In this document: one piece after another, positions 33,951 through 46,239 of the stretch
Numbering within the stretch: position 1 is the stretch's first letter
How the letters are laid out: every line of letters starts with the position of its first letter
NCBI RefSeq assembly: GCF_014633365.1
Contig: NC_068344.1
Coordinates: 37,136,670 to 37,200,669 of the forward strand
Source: Diospyros lotus
Lineage: Eukaryota > Streptophyta > Magnoliopsida > Ericales > Ebenaceae
Direction: 5' to 3'
DNA length: 64,000 nucleotides
The notes under the pieces: model-generated
What the model saw: the letters and a program-made list of their open reading frames with translations, nothing else
Database searches by the model: none
What the model was told of the DNA's origin: nothing
Program-made: the position numbers and the translations under genes

Positions 33951-35662
33951 CTTAACCGGCTATCAGTGCATAACTCCAAAGCTTTAGGAATAACGTTATT
34001 TAAAGCACATAATTTTTTTTTTTTTTATAATAAGAACAGATAAAAATAACCAATTCACACAAGACTACAAGCAAGCAATAGCAAATTCCCAGTTAAACAT
34101 GAACAACATAATTCATAATTAGACCTTACACCCCCAACTTAAATTGCAGTAATAAAATAGGGTTATTAGAAATACTTGTAACTCCATAAGTCCATAGATT
34201 TACTGTGAACTACTAGAACTCAAACAAACAAATTTAAAGTCAAAATATCTAATTTAATAGTCAAAAATGTTGATTTGACCCTACAAATATTATTTAACAA
34301 CCATATTAGTAATATTAATAACATAATAAAAATTTAATATGAAATATTTTATAAATTTAAATTTTATTCCAAATTTACAATTAACCTAATCCCATGAACC
34401 AACACCCCCCCCCCCACCACATTATTAACCCCATTGTGATTATTATTAATTTAATTTAAATTATATATTATTATATAATTTTATTATGATTTATTTTAAA
34501 TAAATTTCTAAATCAAAAAATCTCATTTGTGCAAAATAATTTTATTTTTATCTACAAAAATTATTTAACAACCATATGAGAAATTTATAATTAATACTTC
34601 ATAAAAAATTAAAATGGCCCCTAAACCCCCTTTTTATTATTTAATTTTATTTTTTATAATTAAAATAAAATTTAAATTTTAAATTTAACATTAATTACCC
34701 CTACCCACTGTGAACACCCCCCCCCCCCAACGGGGTTTAAATTCAAAATTTTATATTTAATATTATTTAATTCTAATTTTTTATAATTTAAATTAAATAA
34801 AAAACTTAATTTGAACTCCCCCCTCACCCTGAACCCCCCTCCCCCTTTATTTTTAGTTTTCATTTTTTATAATTTAAATTAAATAAAAATTTTAATGTGA
34901 ATTGCCCCCTCACTCTAAACCCCCCGACCCCCCTCCCCTTTGTATTTAGTTTTTATTTTTTATAATTTAAATTAAAAAAAATAAATTTACATTTGAACTG
35001 CCGCCCCCACTGAACGCACTTTTTTAATTCTTTTATCTGCTTACAGTTTTGAATTTAAAATTTTTATTTAAGTCACATAATACATAATAATAATTTATAC
35101 AGAATATTTAATAATAATATATATAATATATAACAATATAAATATAAAATAAACAATAATAAACATGTAATAAATATAAATAGCAGAACTATCAAGCTTT
35201 ATAATTAATAATTAAACAAATATATTAATCAAGTAATAAACAACTATTTACTACTTAATAATAAATCAAATAATATCTATTATGTAAGAAACATTCAATA
35301 CTGTAATTTAAATTTCAAATAATTAACAACTAAAAAAAAAAATACCTTCAATTCTTGATGAGATTGGTACCTTCTTAGTCAAGACTAAATCACACTAAAA
35401 TAAAATCTCTTTTGTGATTTCAATAAGAGTGAGATAGGACCAAAACAGTGTGAAGAATAATGGATATAGCAACAAAACAGTGAGGAAAAAATAAAAAAAA
35501 AAGTAGAGATGGAGAGGGACGCAAGGGGGGAGGGGAGGCTTTAAAGAGATTGGGGAAGGGGGGGGGGGGGGGGGGGGGGGGAAGTGTCATGAGGGAGGGA
35601 GGACCCTCGCCACAAACCAAAACCAATGACGGGACCTGCTCGTCGCTGGGTCTGGGGGCATT
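33951..35662. other. AT-rich sequence with C/G homopolymer runs, no gene
   Basis: This continues the sequence interrupted by the solo LTR. It contains a family of degenerate ~150-bp blocks, each with a C-rich phrase (aacccccctccccc-like) followed by 'ttttataatttaaattaaataaaaa', near 34400, 34710, 34815 and 34915. A 24-G run lies at 35558-35581. The last 50 bases (gacgggacctgctcgtcgctg) look like CACTA sub-terminal repeat. Confidence 0.45.
35558..35581. repeat. 24-base poly-G run
   Basis: An uninterrupted G run inside a purine-rich stretch (35500-35600). It may form a G-quadruplex, and could also be a spot of assembly error. Confidence 0.9.
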
Positions 35663-37139
35663 GTTGCTGTAGCGGCCCTTTCCCGAATCATCCCGCTAGC
35701 ATAGGAAATCCGAAAGGAGATCGTCACAAAATGGATACAAGAACAATAAACTCAAAATAAACACCATATTATTTTTTTTCTTTTTTTTTACTTGCTCACT
35801 AATCATCAAGAGCCAAAATAAAACATCTTCACATTTGCTCACTATTAATAGGAGTTCAAAATAAATATTACACACCCTTTACATTATCATCTTGGGCTTA
35901 CTGCGCATATATTTTTCAAATAAAGGGCACTAAGGTTCTAACGACATTTTGAACCTTCTATTTCCTGCTCTCAACATTACACCCATAGATCTTGAGGCTG
36001 GGACATTCCTGTACACAACTAAACCCGGGCTCTAATTTCATTGGACTCGCCCTCAGCAATAACTTATCCCTTACCTAGAATGATAGGAATAAACAAGGTG
36101 AGCCACAAGGCTCAACAAGTATATATTACAACAAAAAAAGATAATAGAGTCAAGACATGGATAAACCAAAATGGAATAGACCCGACTTCCCAAGTACGAG
36201 TAGCATTTTCCATTAAATCCCATCATTATTATCATTCCCATGCCATTGTCCTTATGCATTTCATGCATCATTTCATTTCTTAATCAGTAAGATCATTTCC
36301 ATGCCATTGTCATTATGCATTTTATGCATCATTTAATTTCTCATGAATATATAATTTTTCGTGCAACATATCGGCCCTCAAGGCCTCTCATTCACATGCA
36401 TGCATACATATACATAGAAAAATCATTTAGCCATTCACTTGGTTTGAGCATCGCCTACCGGGTTTATGGCCACCTTACCCGTGTTAGGCGCTCCTTAGGA
36501 TATTCTTTTCTCACCCCGCGGTACATAACCGCCGCGCAAAATAATAAGTGCGCAAATAATAATGCCATGCAATGCTCATGTAGGTTTCAAGTAAACATAT
36601 CAAACATGCTTCATTATTAGCAATGTTCTCCTCATAATCATCATGCGCACTTAGACATTTCAAGATTATATCCTCACATGAGCCAATGATATTCTCATCA
36701 TATGATTTGGCATCATTCATTGAGATTCATTTCCATACCATAAATAATAATACCATGCAATGCTCATGACGGTTTTCAAGTAAACATATCGACATGCTTC
36801 ATTATTAGAAATGTTCTCATCATGATCATTATGCACATTTAGACATTTCAAGATTATATCCTCATATGAGCCAATAATATTTTCACCACGTAATTTAGCA
36901 TTATTCATTGGGACTCATTTTCATACTATTTCTCAAGGTCAAACAAGTTGATTACATGAATTCACCATTAAAAACTCATGATTTTCATTTTTTTTTTATT
37001 CTCACCATTACTTAACTTTCCCATTTTTGGAACACTTACATATCCACGAGATGATTTTTGAAGCTAACTAAAACTTCACAAGAGCTTTGGGGAAGAATTA
37101 CAAGCATTAGAAAAGAATCAGACCAAAAAGAAAGAATCA

Positions 37140-37480
37140 ATGTATTCTGTTGGTTGACTGAATGAAAGAGTTAGTCAACCAACTAAGGACTTAGTCAACC
37201 GATGAAGAAGAATTAGTCGACTAAATAGGGACTTGGTCGACCGAGTAAAAACACTCGGTCGACCGACTGAAACCACTTGGTCGATCGACTGAAACACTTG
37301 GTCGACTAACAGAGGCTTAAATTACCACTTGGTCGACTGACTAAAACCACTTGGTCGACTAACAGCCCATTTGGTCAACCGACTAAAACACTTGGTCGAT
37401 CGATTGAAACATTTGGTCGACTAATAGAAAGCAAAACACATACTTGGTCGACCGATAGAAATACTTGGTCGACCAACAGA
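37140..37480. repeat. Array of ~22-26 bp phrases around GTCGAC inside the solo LTR
   Basis: About 14 repeats of 'cttggtcgaccgactgaaac' and variants occur in 340 bases. GGTCGACC is palindromic, so each unit can fold on itself. Confidence 0.85.
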
Positions 37481-38334
37481 GACCTGAAACTTAAAAATAA
37501 CAACGATAATCCACAAAACTCAACATCTCAAGCAAGATACACCAAGCCTTGCTTCTCTAACATTTCTAATCAATCAAGTGTCATTCCTTTGAGAATTTAA
37601 GGTGAACTAGACCCTAACGAAAACTCTCAAAAAGACCCACCAATGATAAAACACCAAGTTAAGGAAATGAGAAAATAATCCACCAATTAATATAACTCAT
37701 GATTAGATCTTCTAATAAAATAGAAGATTCGAAGACAAGGGAACCAAGAAGGAAACCAACTTGACCCAAGAGGAGAAAGAAGAACCAAACTTGCATTAAC
37801 AAGGAAAGGTACCATGAACTTGCATTGAGATGAAATAAAAGGAACAGATCTCACACCGAAATGGAAGGAAATAATAGAACCTTTATTTAGAAGAAAAACT
37901 TGCCTCCAAAGAAACAAGGAGGAAAGGGAACTTGCCATGTAAAAGAAATAGAGGATAAACTTGCATAACCAAAAAGAAATGCAAGAAGAACTTGCCTTAA
38001 TGATACTTGGTCCAAAGAGAAAAACAACCAGCTGCAACTTCCACCTTTGAATCTTCAATGGAGGTTGAAAATAGAAGAAGAAGAAGAAGATGAAGATGAA
38101 GAAGAAGAAAACTGATCGGGAGAAGGGGAAAAGAAAGAGAAAAGACAAGGAAAAGAAAGAAAGCATGGGGGAGGGATGGCCGCCCATCAGCTTTCCAACC
38201 ACTCCTTTGGCCAAATTACCCCTTTGACTCTCTCCTTTACACACACACCATAACTCATTAAACCCATTTTGGTCTTTTGCCTCTTTTTCTTTTCTTTTTC
38301 ATTTTCCTTTTTACTCCATAACACGGGTTAATTA

Positions 38335-38905
38335 TACCAATAATAACCCAACTTTGCATTCTATTACTATTTGGTCACTGAATTTTGAAATGTTACCTAT
38401 TAGTCACTGATATTTCAAAACGGTTACTGCTTAGTCATTGAACTTTGAAATGTTACCTGTTAGTCACTGATATTTCAAAATTGTTTCTGCTTAGTTACTG
38501 AACTTTAAAATGTTACCTATTAGTCACTTATATTTCAAAACTGTTACACTGAACTTTAAAATATTACCTGTTAGTTACTAATATTTCAAAACTGTTTTTC
38601 ATTCGTCACTCGTGAACTTAAAGTTCAGTGACACTATCGAATAACAGGTGAAAAATGATTTTGAAATATCAATGACTAGCAGGTAATATTTTAAAGTTTA
38701 GTGACTAAGCAGTAACAGTTTTAAAATATTATTGATTAATAGGTAACATTTTAAAGTTCAATGACTAAGTAGTAACAATTTTGAAATATCAGTGATTAGG
38801 TAGTAACCATTTTGAAATATTAGTGACTAATAGGTAATATTTCAAAGTTCAATGACCAAATAGTAATAAAATGTAAAGTTGAGTTATTATTAGTGTAATT
38901 AACCC
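38335..38905. mobile_element. Fold-back MITE, Mutator-like, with 9-bp TSD CCATAACAC
   Basis: The ends are perfect inverted repeats (GGGTTAATTA ... TAATTAACCC). The inversion continues through the whole element to a centre near 38610. A perfect 9-bp duplication, CCATAACAC, flanks it (38326-38334 and 38906-38914), the size expected for Mutator superfamily insertions. Each arm is itself about four tandem copies of a ~58-bp unit (gttacctattagtcactgatatttcaaaac). There is no coding capacity. Confidence 0.85.
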
Positions 38906-39358
38906 CCATAACACTCATAAATTCATTTATAATAATATCCATTTATGAAATTTTCATTTCACCCTTACTTTTCACACACACAATGAACAACATCAAGCTC
39001 TCATTAGACTTTTCATAATTTATTCATTTTGATTAATTAAAATACACAAAACTTTATGCTCATGGGCCCAATGCCCATTTCATTAGCCCAACACAATGGC
39101 CCCAATGCCCATTTCATTAGCCCAACACAATGGCCCCAATATATATATTCTTAGGCCCAAGGGTTTCACAACCTCATTCTTAAATAAGACACAACCCAAA
39201 ACAAATGGTTTCAACCCAAATTTTCTTTAAAAGCCCAATCCCTTAAATTAGGCACTTCACAATATTTATAGCATCTAATTCTTGAGGCTAATTTATCACA
39301 CATAATAAATCATAATTCAAGAAAAACTCTAGATCCACTAACGGGTCGTTACAGCCGC

Positions 39359-39954
39359 CCCCTCTGCCCAATTAGGGGGTGGCAGTGCCCCTGAAGCAGC
39401 GACGGGCACCTGCGCGTCGCTGAATAATAATAATAATATATTATTTAAATATAAATTAAAATAAAATATTATTTTAATTTTGCAACATTAAACTAAAATG
39501 AATTGAATTAATTAATTTAAATTAATATATTATTTTTAAAATAAATATATATTTTTAACTACTTTAAAATATAATTAATTTACAGATATTTAATTTTATA
39601 ACATTAAAGTAATCAGAAAAAAAAATTTCACAATCAAGAGAGTAGAAAAATTAAAAACATTTAATAAAAATAAATCATTAAAAATATATAAAGAACAATG
39701 ACTGAAAAATAAATAAAATATTTTTTAATAATTTGTAAATTTATTATTAATTCTAGAAGAAGTGATAAAAATGTATTTTATATTTTTTAAATGATTAATA
39801 ATGTTTATGTTATAAATAATAATAATTTTATAAAATATTTTACTAATTAATTTATAATTTTAAATTGCATATATTTTGTAAACTAAAAATGATAAGTCTT
39901 TTGAGAGGAAATTAAAAATGATAATAAAATTAATATAGTTCTTCCATAGATATA
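39359..39954. other. AT-rich sequence, no gene
   Basis: It starts with about 60 GC-rich bases carrying gcgacgggcacctgcgcgtcgctg, matching in style the left flank of the solo LTR. The remainder is A/T with stops everywhere. Confidence 0.45.
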
Positions 39955-40135
39955 CACTACAAGAAATTCGAGATTTAGCGACGGATTTTTAGCGACGGAC
40001 ATTTCCTTCGCTATTTTGCGACGGAATAGCGACAAAATTGCGACGGAATATGAATTTTTTTTTTTGTAAAATTAGCAACGGATTTTAGCGACAGAAAATA
40101 ATTCCGTCGCAAAAAAAAATAAAAAAAAAAATTTT

Positions 40136-40560
40136 AGCGACGGAAACAGTAATCCATCGCTATAATTAGCGACGAAAAATTATTTCCGTAGCTAAATTTT
40201 AATAATAATAAAAAAAGTAAAAATAAAAATTTTAATTTTAGCGATGGAAACAAATTCTGTCGCAAAAAAATAAAAAAATAATTTTTTAGCGACGGAAACA
40301 GTAATCCATCGCTATAATTAGCGACGAAAAATTATTTCCATCGCTAAATTTTTATAATAATAAAAAAAGTAAAAATAAAAATTTTAATTTTAGCGACGGA
40401 AAACAATTCCATCGCAAAAAAATAAAAAAATAATTTTTTAGCAACGGAAACAGTAATCCATCGCTATAATTAGCGACGGAAAATTATTTCCGTAGCTAAA
40501 TTTTAATAATAATAAAAAAATAAAAATTAAAATTTTAATTTTAGAGACGAAAAAAAATTC
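40136..40560. repeat. 152-bp tandem repeat in CACTA sub-terminal region
   Basis: The block agcgacggaaacagtaatcc recurs at 40136, 40288 and 40440, an exact 152-base period, with small changes between units. Each unit holds several inverted TAGCGACGG/CCGTCGCTA sites, the presumed transposase-binding motif. Confidence 0.85.
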
Positions 40561-41889
40561 CGTTACAAAATTTTAAAATAAAAAATTAATTTTAATATTA
40601 AACGTTAAAATAAAAAATTTAAATTTAAAATTAATTTAAATTAAAAACTAAAGTTAGCGACGGATTATCCGATTCCGTCTCTGATTTAGCGACGAAAAAT
40701 GTAATCCGTCGCTAAAATTAATTTTTTTATGTTTTTTATTCAATTAATTTATAAATATTTAAATTTGAAATGAATATTTAAATATATAAAAAATTAAATA
40801 TACATTTAACCATGAGATGAATATAAAAAAATTAATTTATAAAATTGAAATAAATATATTAATATTAAAAATCATAATATTGCTAAATTCTAGCTCATCA
40901 ATTAATATATTTCATGTGCATAAAATAAAAAATATTAAATGTATAATAATTAATTATTTGTAATATTTATTAAATGTGTACAAAATATAAACAAACACTA
41001 TATTTGAAAAAGAAATAAAAAGTTTTAAAACTATAATATTATTGAAATTTTCTTTATTTTAAATTTTAGAAATCATAAAAATAAAACAATATTGAGGGAT
41101 TACATTATATAGAAAGAAGTCTAGGAGCTATCTTGTTAGTATTTTTCTCTCTATAAATAGGAGAATTTTTTGGTAAAATAAAAATTTTAAAAACCATAAT
41201 ATATAGATGACATTGTGTCTTATACTTGATAACAGTATCATATGTTACTATTTAATATATAGACATTATAACACAATTAAATGTATAATTAAGTCATTCA
41301 TAATAAACAACTAGAGAAGTGACATATGTTGATCAGGATAAGAAAGTATCAAAATAAGTCCGGGATGATTTTCGAACGAATTTATGGAATGATTTTCCCC
41401 CTTAATAGTTGTACTATAAAAAAACTATATGGGTTAATTTTTATTTTTGAAGTTTAAGTATTATGTATAAAACATTAATGTTGACTAATAAAAAAATAAT
41501 TATATCTCTTTATCATTTGTCCTCTCTAATTTTGTCTCTAAGTTATAGATGAAATTCAACAATTTAGTATAAATATTATGTAGATTTTGTTTAATATAAT
41601 TTTTATTTATAGAAAAAATTTATTTTTTTAAGATTACAAACTATTAATAAATAATTCAATATATCAAATTAATTTATTATAATTATTAGATTTATAATAT
41701 AATTAAATTTTTAAATAAATATTATTTTGAAATACAATAATTTAAATTATTTTATTATCACATTTTAGATAATTACAATAAAATTTTATTTAAATTATAT
41801 TATTTTTATTAATTAAATAATTATTAATATTATTTTTATAAATTATATTATTTTTATATAATTATTAAATATTAAAGAAATAATTTCAA

Positions 41890-42645
41890 TTCCCGCCTCT
41901 GGCAAATCCCGCCCCCCCTCCCCCTACATTTTCCCCCCCAAATCCCCCCAAAATCCCTAAAGTCCCCCCTCCCCCCAAATCTCTAATCCTCTGGCTCTCT
42001 CTGGTTCACTTGCCCTTACCTCTCGCCGTCGCTCTCTCATCTAGGTCGCTGCCTCGCCCTTGCCCCCGCTCTTGCTCGCTGTTTCGCCCTCGCTCTCGCC
42101 TCTCGCTCGCTGTCTCGCTCTCGATCGCTCTGTCGCCCTCGCTGTCTCGCCTCTTGCTCGCTGTCTCGCCCTCGCTCCCGCTCTGTCGCTCTCGCTAGCG
42201 GCTTGCCCTCACTCTCGCTTGCGGCTCGCCCTCGCCTCTCGCTTGCGGCTCGCCCTCGCCTCTCGCTTGCTGCATCGCCCTCGCCCTCGCCTCTCGGTTG
42301 CTCACCCTCGCCTCTCGCTCGCTGTCTCGCTCTCGATCGCTCTGTCGCCCTCGCTGCCTCTTGGTTGCTCGCCCTCACCTCTCGGTTGCTTGCCCTCGTC
42401 TGTCGCTTGCTTGCTCTCGATCGCTCTGTCGCCCTCGCTGTCTCGCCTCTTGCTCGCTCTGTCGCCCTCGCTGTCTCGCTTTCGCTCTCGCTCTCACTGT
42501 CTCGCCCTCGCCCCTGCTCCCGCTCGTGGCTCGCCCTCGCTCCCACTCGGGGCTCGCCCTCGCTTGCGGCTCGCCCTTGCCTCTCGCTTGCTGCTCTGTC
42601 GCCCTCACTGCTCGCCATCGCCCTCGCCCTCGCCTCTTGTTAAAT
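41890..42645 (+). repeat. C-rich leader-like stretch and CTCGCC-rich low-complexity tract
   Basis: After C runs (41900-41980), some 600 bases consist almost only of C, T and G in phrases such as ctcgccctcgctctcgcctctcgcttg. Long open frames exist on both strands because AT is scarce. They read as Arg/Leu/Ser/Ala or Glu/Arg/Ala repeats and are not convincing proteins. The minus strand is rich in GGGCGAGGG, with G-quadruplex potential. The tract may be an amplified captured leader. Confidence 0.7.
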
Positions 42646-44964
42646 TTTGTAAATTTGGTGTTTTCTCATTTTTTTGGTTTATTTTTTTTTATTTTTCTTT
42701 CTTTCTTTTTTGCTGCCCATGTTAAATTTTGTAAATTTGTAATGTTTGTTACTGTGGTTTTTCTAGTGAATTATTAAAAATATTTTTTTATTTTTTATAT
42801 ATATTTTTATGTTATTTTATTAAAAATTTATTTATTATGTTATTTGCTGCTCATGTAATATATTTTTTATGCTTCTTTCTTTTTTGTTGTATTATTTTAT
42901 TTGTTAATATGTTTTATTTGTTTTCAATAAATTATTAAAAATATTTATTAGGATTTTAGTAAATTATTTTATTTGTTAATATATTTTTTAATAATTATTA
43001 TTTTTTTATTTTTTTATATACTTTAGTGACGGAATATTTCCGTCGCTAAATATATATATTTTTTATTTTATATTAAAAAATAAAAAATATATTTTATAAA
43101 AAGATTAAAAAATAGCGACGGAATATTCCGTCGCTAAAATAAATTTTTTATTTTTTAAATAATTTTTTTTAAAAATAGCGACAGAAATTTCTGTCGTTAT
43201 TTTTTAAAAAAAATATATTTAGAGACAGAATTTTTTCTGTCGCTGATCCGTCGCTAAATTGGCGACGGATCCGTCGCAAAAAAAAATAGCGATGGATCCG
43301 TGGCAAAAATAATGTATATAATAATAATTATATACATTATTTAACTAATTAATTTTTAGTTTTAAATTATATATATTATTTAAATTAAAAATTATTTTGA
43401 TCAAATGCATTTAATACAGCTCAACTCTCAATTATAAATACTTGGATGGTGCAACATTAATTATGGAATTAGAAAATATTCATTACAAGTGTTCAAGTGT
43501 TCTAAATTATGAGTTTTTATATTTTATCTCTCATGCTTTAAATTGACACAATTTTTCTCATGCTATTGTTGTATTCATTATTATTATTATTTATTTTCTA
43601 AGTCTTGAATCAATTGAGAAATATTGTAACTGAGAAGTTGAATTCTCATATTATCTCTTTTGAATGAAGTAATTTTTTTTGTATTATTTAGCAATAGCAA
43701 GTGCTATAAGCCCAACAAGTATTGTAGGAGGTTGTATCATCTAGCATTATTGCTAGAAAATTTATCTTTTGGATAAGATGAGTCTCTTAAGAGGAAAACA
43801 AAATAAATAATCACTTATTTAAAAGTGCTCTCTTTGAATTAAAGTTGAATATCATTTCATTGATTAAAGAATAAAATTTTATATTATTATTCAACTGAGT
43901 AAAACAATACAGATATAATATAGTAGCAAAAAAGACTTTGTAGTCTTGCTTTTATATTTTTCTATAAAAATACTTAAAATATTATCAAAAATTATTATTT
44001 ATCTCAATTATACAATTAATTAGAGTGTAGCATATATAGTCAAAAATATAGTTACCTAATTAAATATAAATTTTTAATATATATGATATTACAATTAAAA
44101 TTATGTATTCGTTAATGTGCACTTTTTACTCTACTATTAATAAAAATATATACCTATTATTGGGAATTATTATTTTCCGACCGAGCGAGTCATTCGTGCC
44201 TTTTCCAAGAATTGAACCCTGTACCTCCCAACCTCCAAAAACTTACATGTGCATGAGCTGATCTAAATGTCTTCTTTATTCATGTTCAAATCAAAATTTA
44301 AATTTAACTTAAATATTTTATGAATTTCATTAAATTTTGATTAATGTTTTGTTAAAGGTTAATTTTAGTATCATTGCTAAGTTCATGAATTATATAGCAT
44401 GACATTATATAGTTAATTATGAAATTTAAAATAAGTGAAACGTATCATCTGAACATCGTGGATATTATTTTTATCCTATCTGCATATTATTGATTTAAAA
44501 ATATGGGTATCCGTTAAAAGATAATATATTACTCAATAATGAGGATCAATATCGTTAATAAATGTATGCGTATATGGGGGACATACGATTTTTATTTAAG
44601 TATTATTATGTTTTTTTTGTATAGTCATTTGAATTTTTTATTTTTTAATTACACTTATTTATTTATATTTTTAAGTTAAATTTATTTTTATGTCTGCATT
44701 TTTAATTTAATTTAACCACTTTACTTTAATGTGTAAAATAAAAAAGATAAATACAAGTACATAGATGCAATCAAAAAAATGAAAATTTTGAATTATCACA
44801 ATTAAAAAAAATATATTTAATAAAATTGAGTAAAAAATATAAATTTAATTACTAAAATGTGAAATTAAAGTTTGAATTTCATATTTTATATGACTTTTCC
44901 AAATTTTTACACATTTTTTAAACTGTAAAAATTAAGGTTTGAAATTACAAATTTTTTAATTTAG
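42646..44964. other. AT-rich interior of the CACTA element
   Basis: No gene. It contains sub-terminal-type repeats at 43020-43320, unremarkable A/T sequence at 43330-44600 and another ~100-bp-unit fold-back copy at 44600-44880. A GGTTCAA-type phrase on the minus strand near 44200-44225 resembles a pol III B box, too little for a tRNA or SINE call. Confidence 0.45.
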
Positions 44965-46234
44965 TTTTTTTTTTTTGCGACAAATTTATTCCATTACTAA
45001 AGCTTTCAATTTTATATTTTTTTATCGATGGATTTATTTTGTCGCTAAATTTTTTATTTCCTTTTTATTTTCTATTTTGTAGCAATGAATTTCGTCGCTA
45101 AATTCAGTGCATGCCCCAAAATGGAATGCGTGCCAGCCCCCGCCCTCCCCTCATGGGCGAGTTGAGTAGTAGCGCTGGGATATTAATCCCAGCTATAATT
45201 CCAAGTGCTGCACCTTGGAATCGAAGCGCCAGCCTCCAAGCACCAAGAATGTTTATACAGATGCGCAAATCAACTTATTTGAAAGCCTCTTTAGTGATTA
45301 AAGCACATAAATTATATTTTTAGCATTTTCTTCCAAACTTTCAAAAATTATATTTACACTTCAAAATTTTCAAAACTTATTTAATGAATATTAATTTTAA
45401 TATTAATGTTAGTACAGGGAAATAAATATTAATTTTAATTTTAATATTAATATTTATTAATTTTATTTCATTATTAATTTAAATAAAAAATTATAAATTA
45501 TTATATTAACAGCGAATTTTTTTTCTTATTTTGAAATTAATTTGTAATGTCATATTTTAATAATTTTTTTAAATTAATGAATAAGAATTTTAACTTTACA
45601 TTAAATTTTTAATTTAATTTTTTGTCTTTAGCGACGGGATATTCTCGTCGCTAAATTTAAATTTAAATTTTTTTAGCGACGAGTATAACCCGTCGGTAAA
45701 CTTCTAATTTTAAAACTATTATTTTTATTTTATTTATTTTTTCTAATGGATTTTGTATTTTAAATTTATTGTTTTTGTTCTTTTGCGACGGATGCACCCG
45801 TCGCTGAATTTGAATTTAATTTCTTTTAGCGACAGGAATATCTCGTCACTAAATTTTGTATTTTAATATATTTTTTTACCTTTTTTTGCGATGGGTATTC
45901 CCATCGCTAAACCTTTTAATTTTAAAATTATTTTTTCCCATTTATTAGCGACGAGCAACACTGGTCGCTAAATTTTTTATTTTTATATTATTTTTTTCCT
46001 GTGTTTTAGCGAAGGGTGAACCCTGTCTCTAAATTTTTTTATTTTTTAGTTATTTTATTTCTTTTTTTAGCAGATTTTGTATTTTAAATTTATTGTTTCT
46101 GTTCTTTTGCGACGGATGCACAGGCCGCTGAATTTAAATTTAATTTCTTTTAGCGATGGGTATATCCCGTCAATAAATTTTGTATTTTATTTTATTTTTT
46201 GCCCTTTTTTGCAATGGGTTATCCTGTCGCTAAA
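44965..46234. repeat. CACTA sub-terminal repeat cluster
   Basis: About twenty copies of (t)tagcgacgggt / acccgtcgctaaatt and decayed forms recur every 40-70 bases. The sequence continues at 57820, showing the Gypsy element inserted inside this cluster. A GC-rich insertion of about 130 bases (45105-45245) interrupts the pattern. Confidence 0.75.
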
Positions 46235-46239
46235 TTTTT

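Larger units (their letters stand above)
35668..39353 (-). mobile_element. Solo LTR, ~3.7 kb, with decayed TSD, carrying a nested MITE
   Basis: The termini are TGTAGCGGCCC and CTAACGGGTCGTTACA. In minus sense the start TGTAACGACCCGTTAG equals that of the LTRs at 46240-49508 and 53838-57814, so it is a relative. The two also share a central 'ggccacct...gtgc...cgcgcaaaataata(a/g)gtgcgcaaa' block. Flanks are gttgc (35663-35667) and gccgc (39354-39358), differing by two C-to-T changes. A gtcgac phrase array lies at 37140-37480 and a Mutator-like MITE at 38335-38905. Confidence 0.75.

Noticed and set aside
37140..37480. CRISPR-like direct repeats
   Set aside because: Eukaryotic LTR context; units are contiguous and degenerate, with no unique spacers.
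37687..38244. 185-codon minus-strand frame rich in Phe/Ser/Leu
   Set aside because: Lies in a purine-rich part of a solo LTR; the hydrophobic runs reflect (GAA)n and AG-rich DNA rather than a membrane protein.
42010..42777. Long open frames on both strands (up to 221 codons)
   Set aside because: Produced by the CTCGCC low-complexity tract in all frames; no sign of a real protein.
44195..44250. tRNA-like or SINE-like B-box phrase on the minus strand
   Set aside because: Only a partial GGTTCAA match; no A box, cloverleaf or 3' tail could be built.
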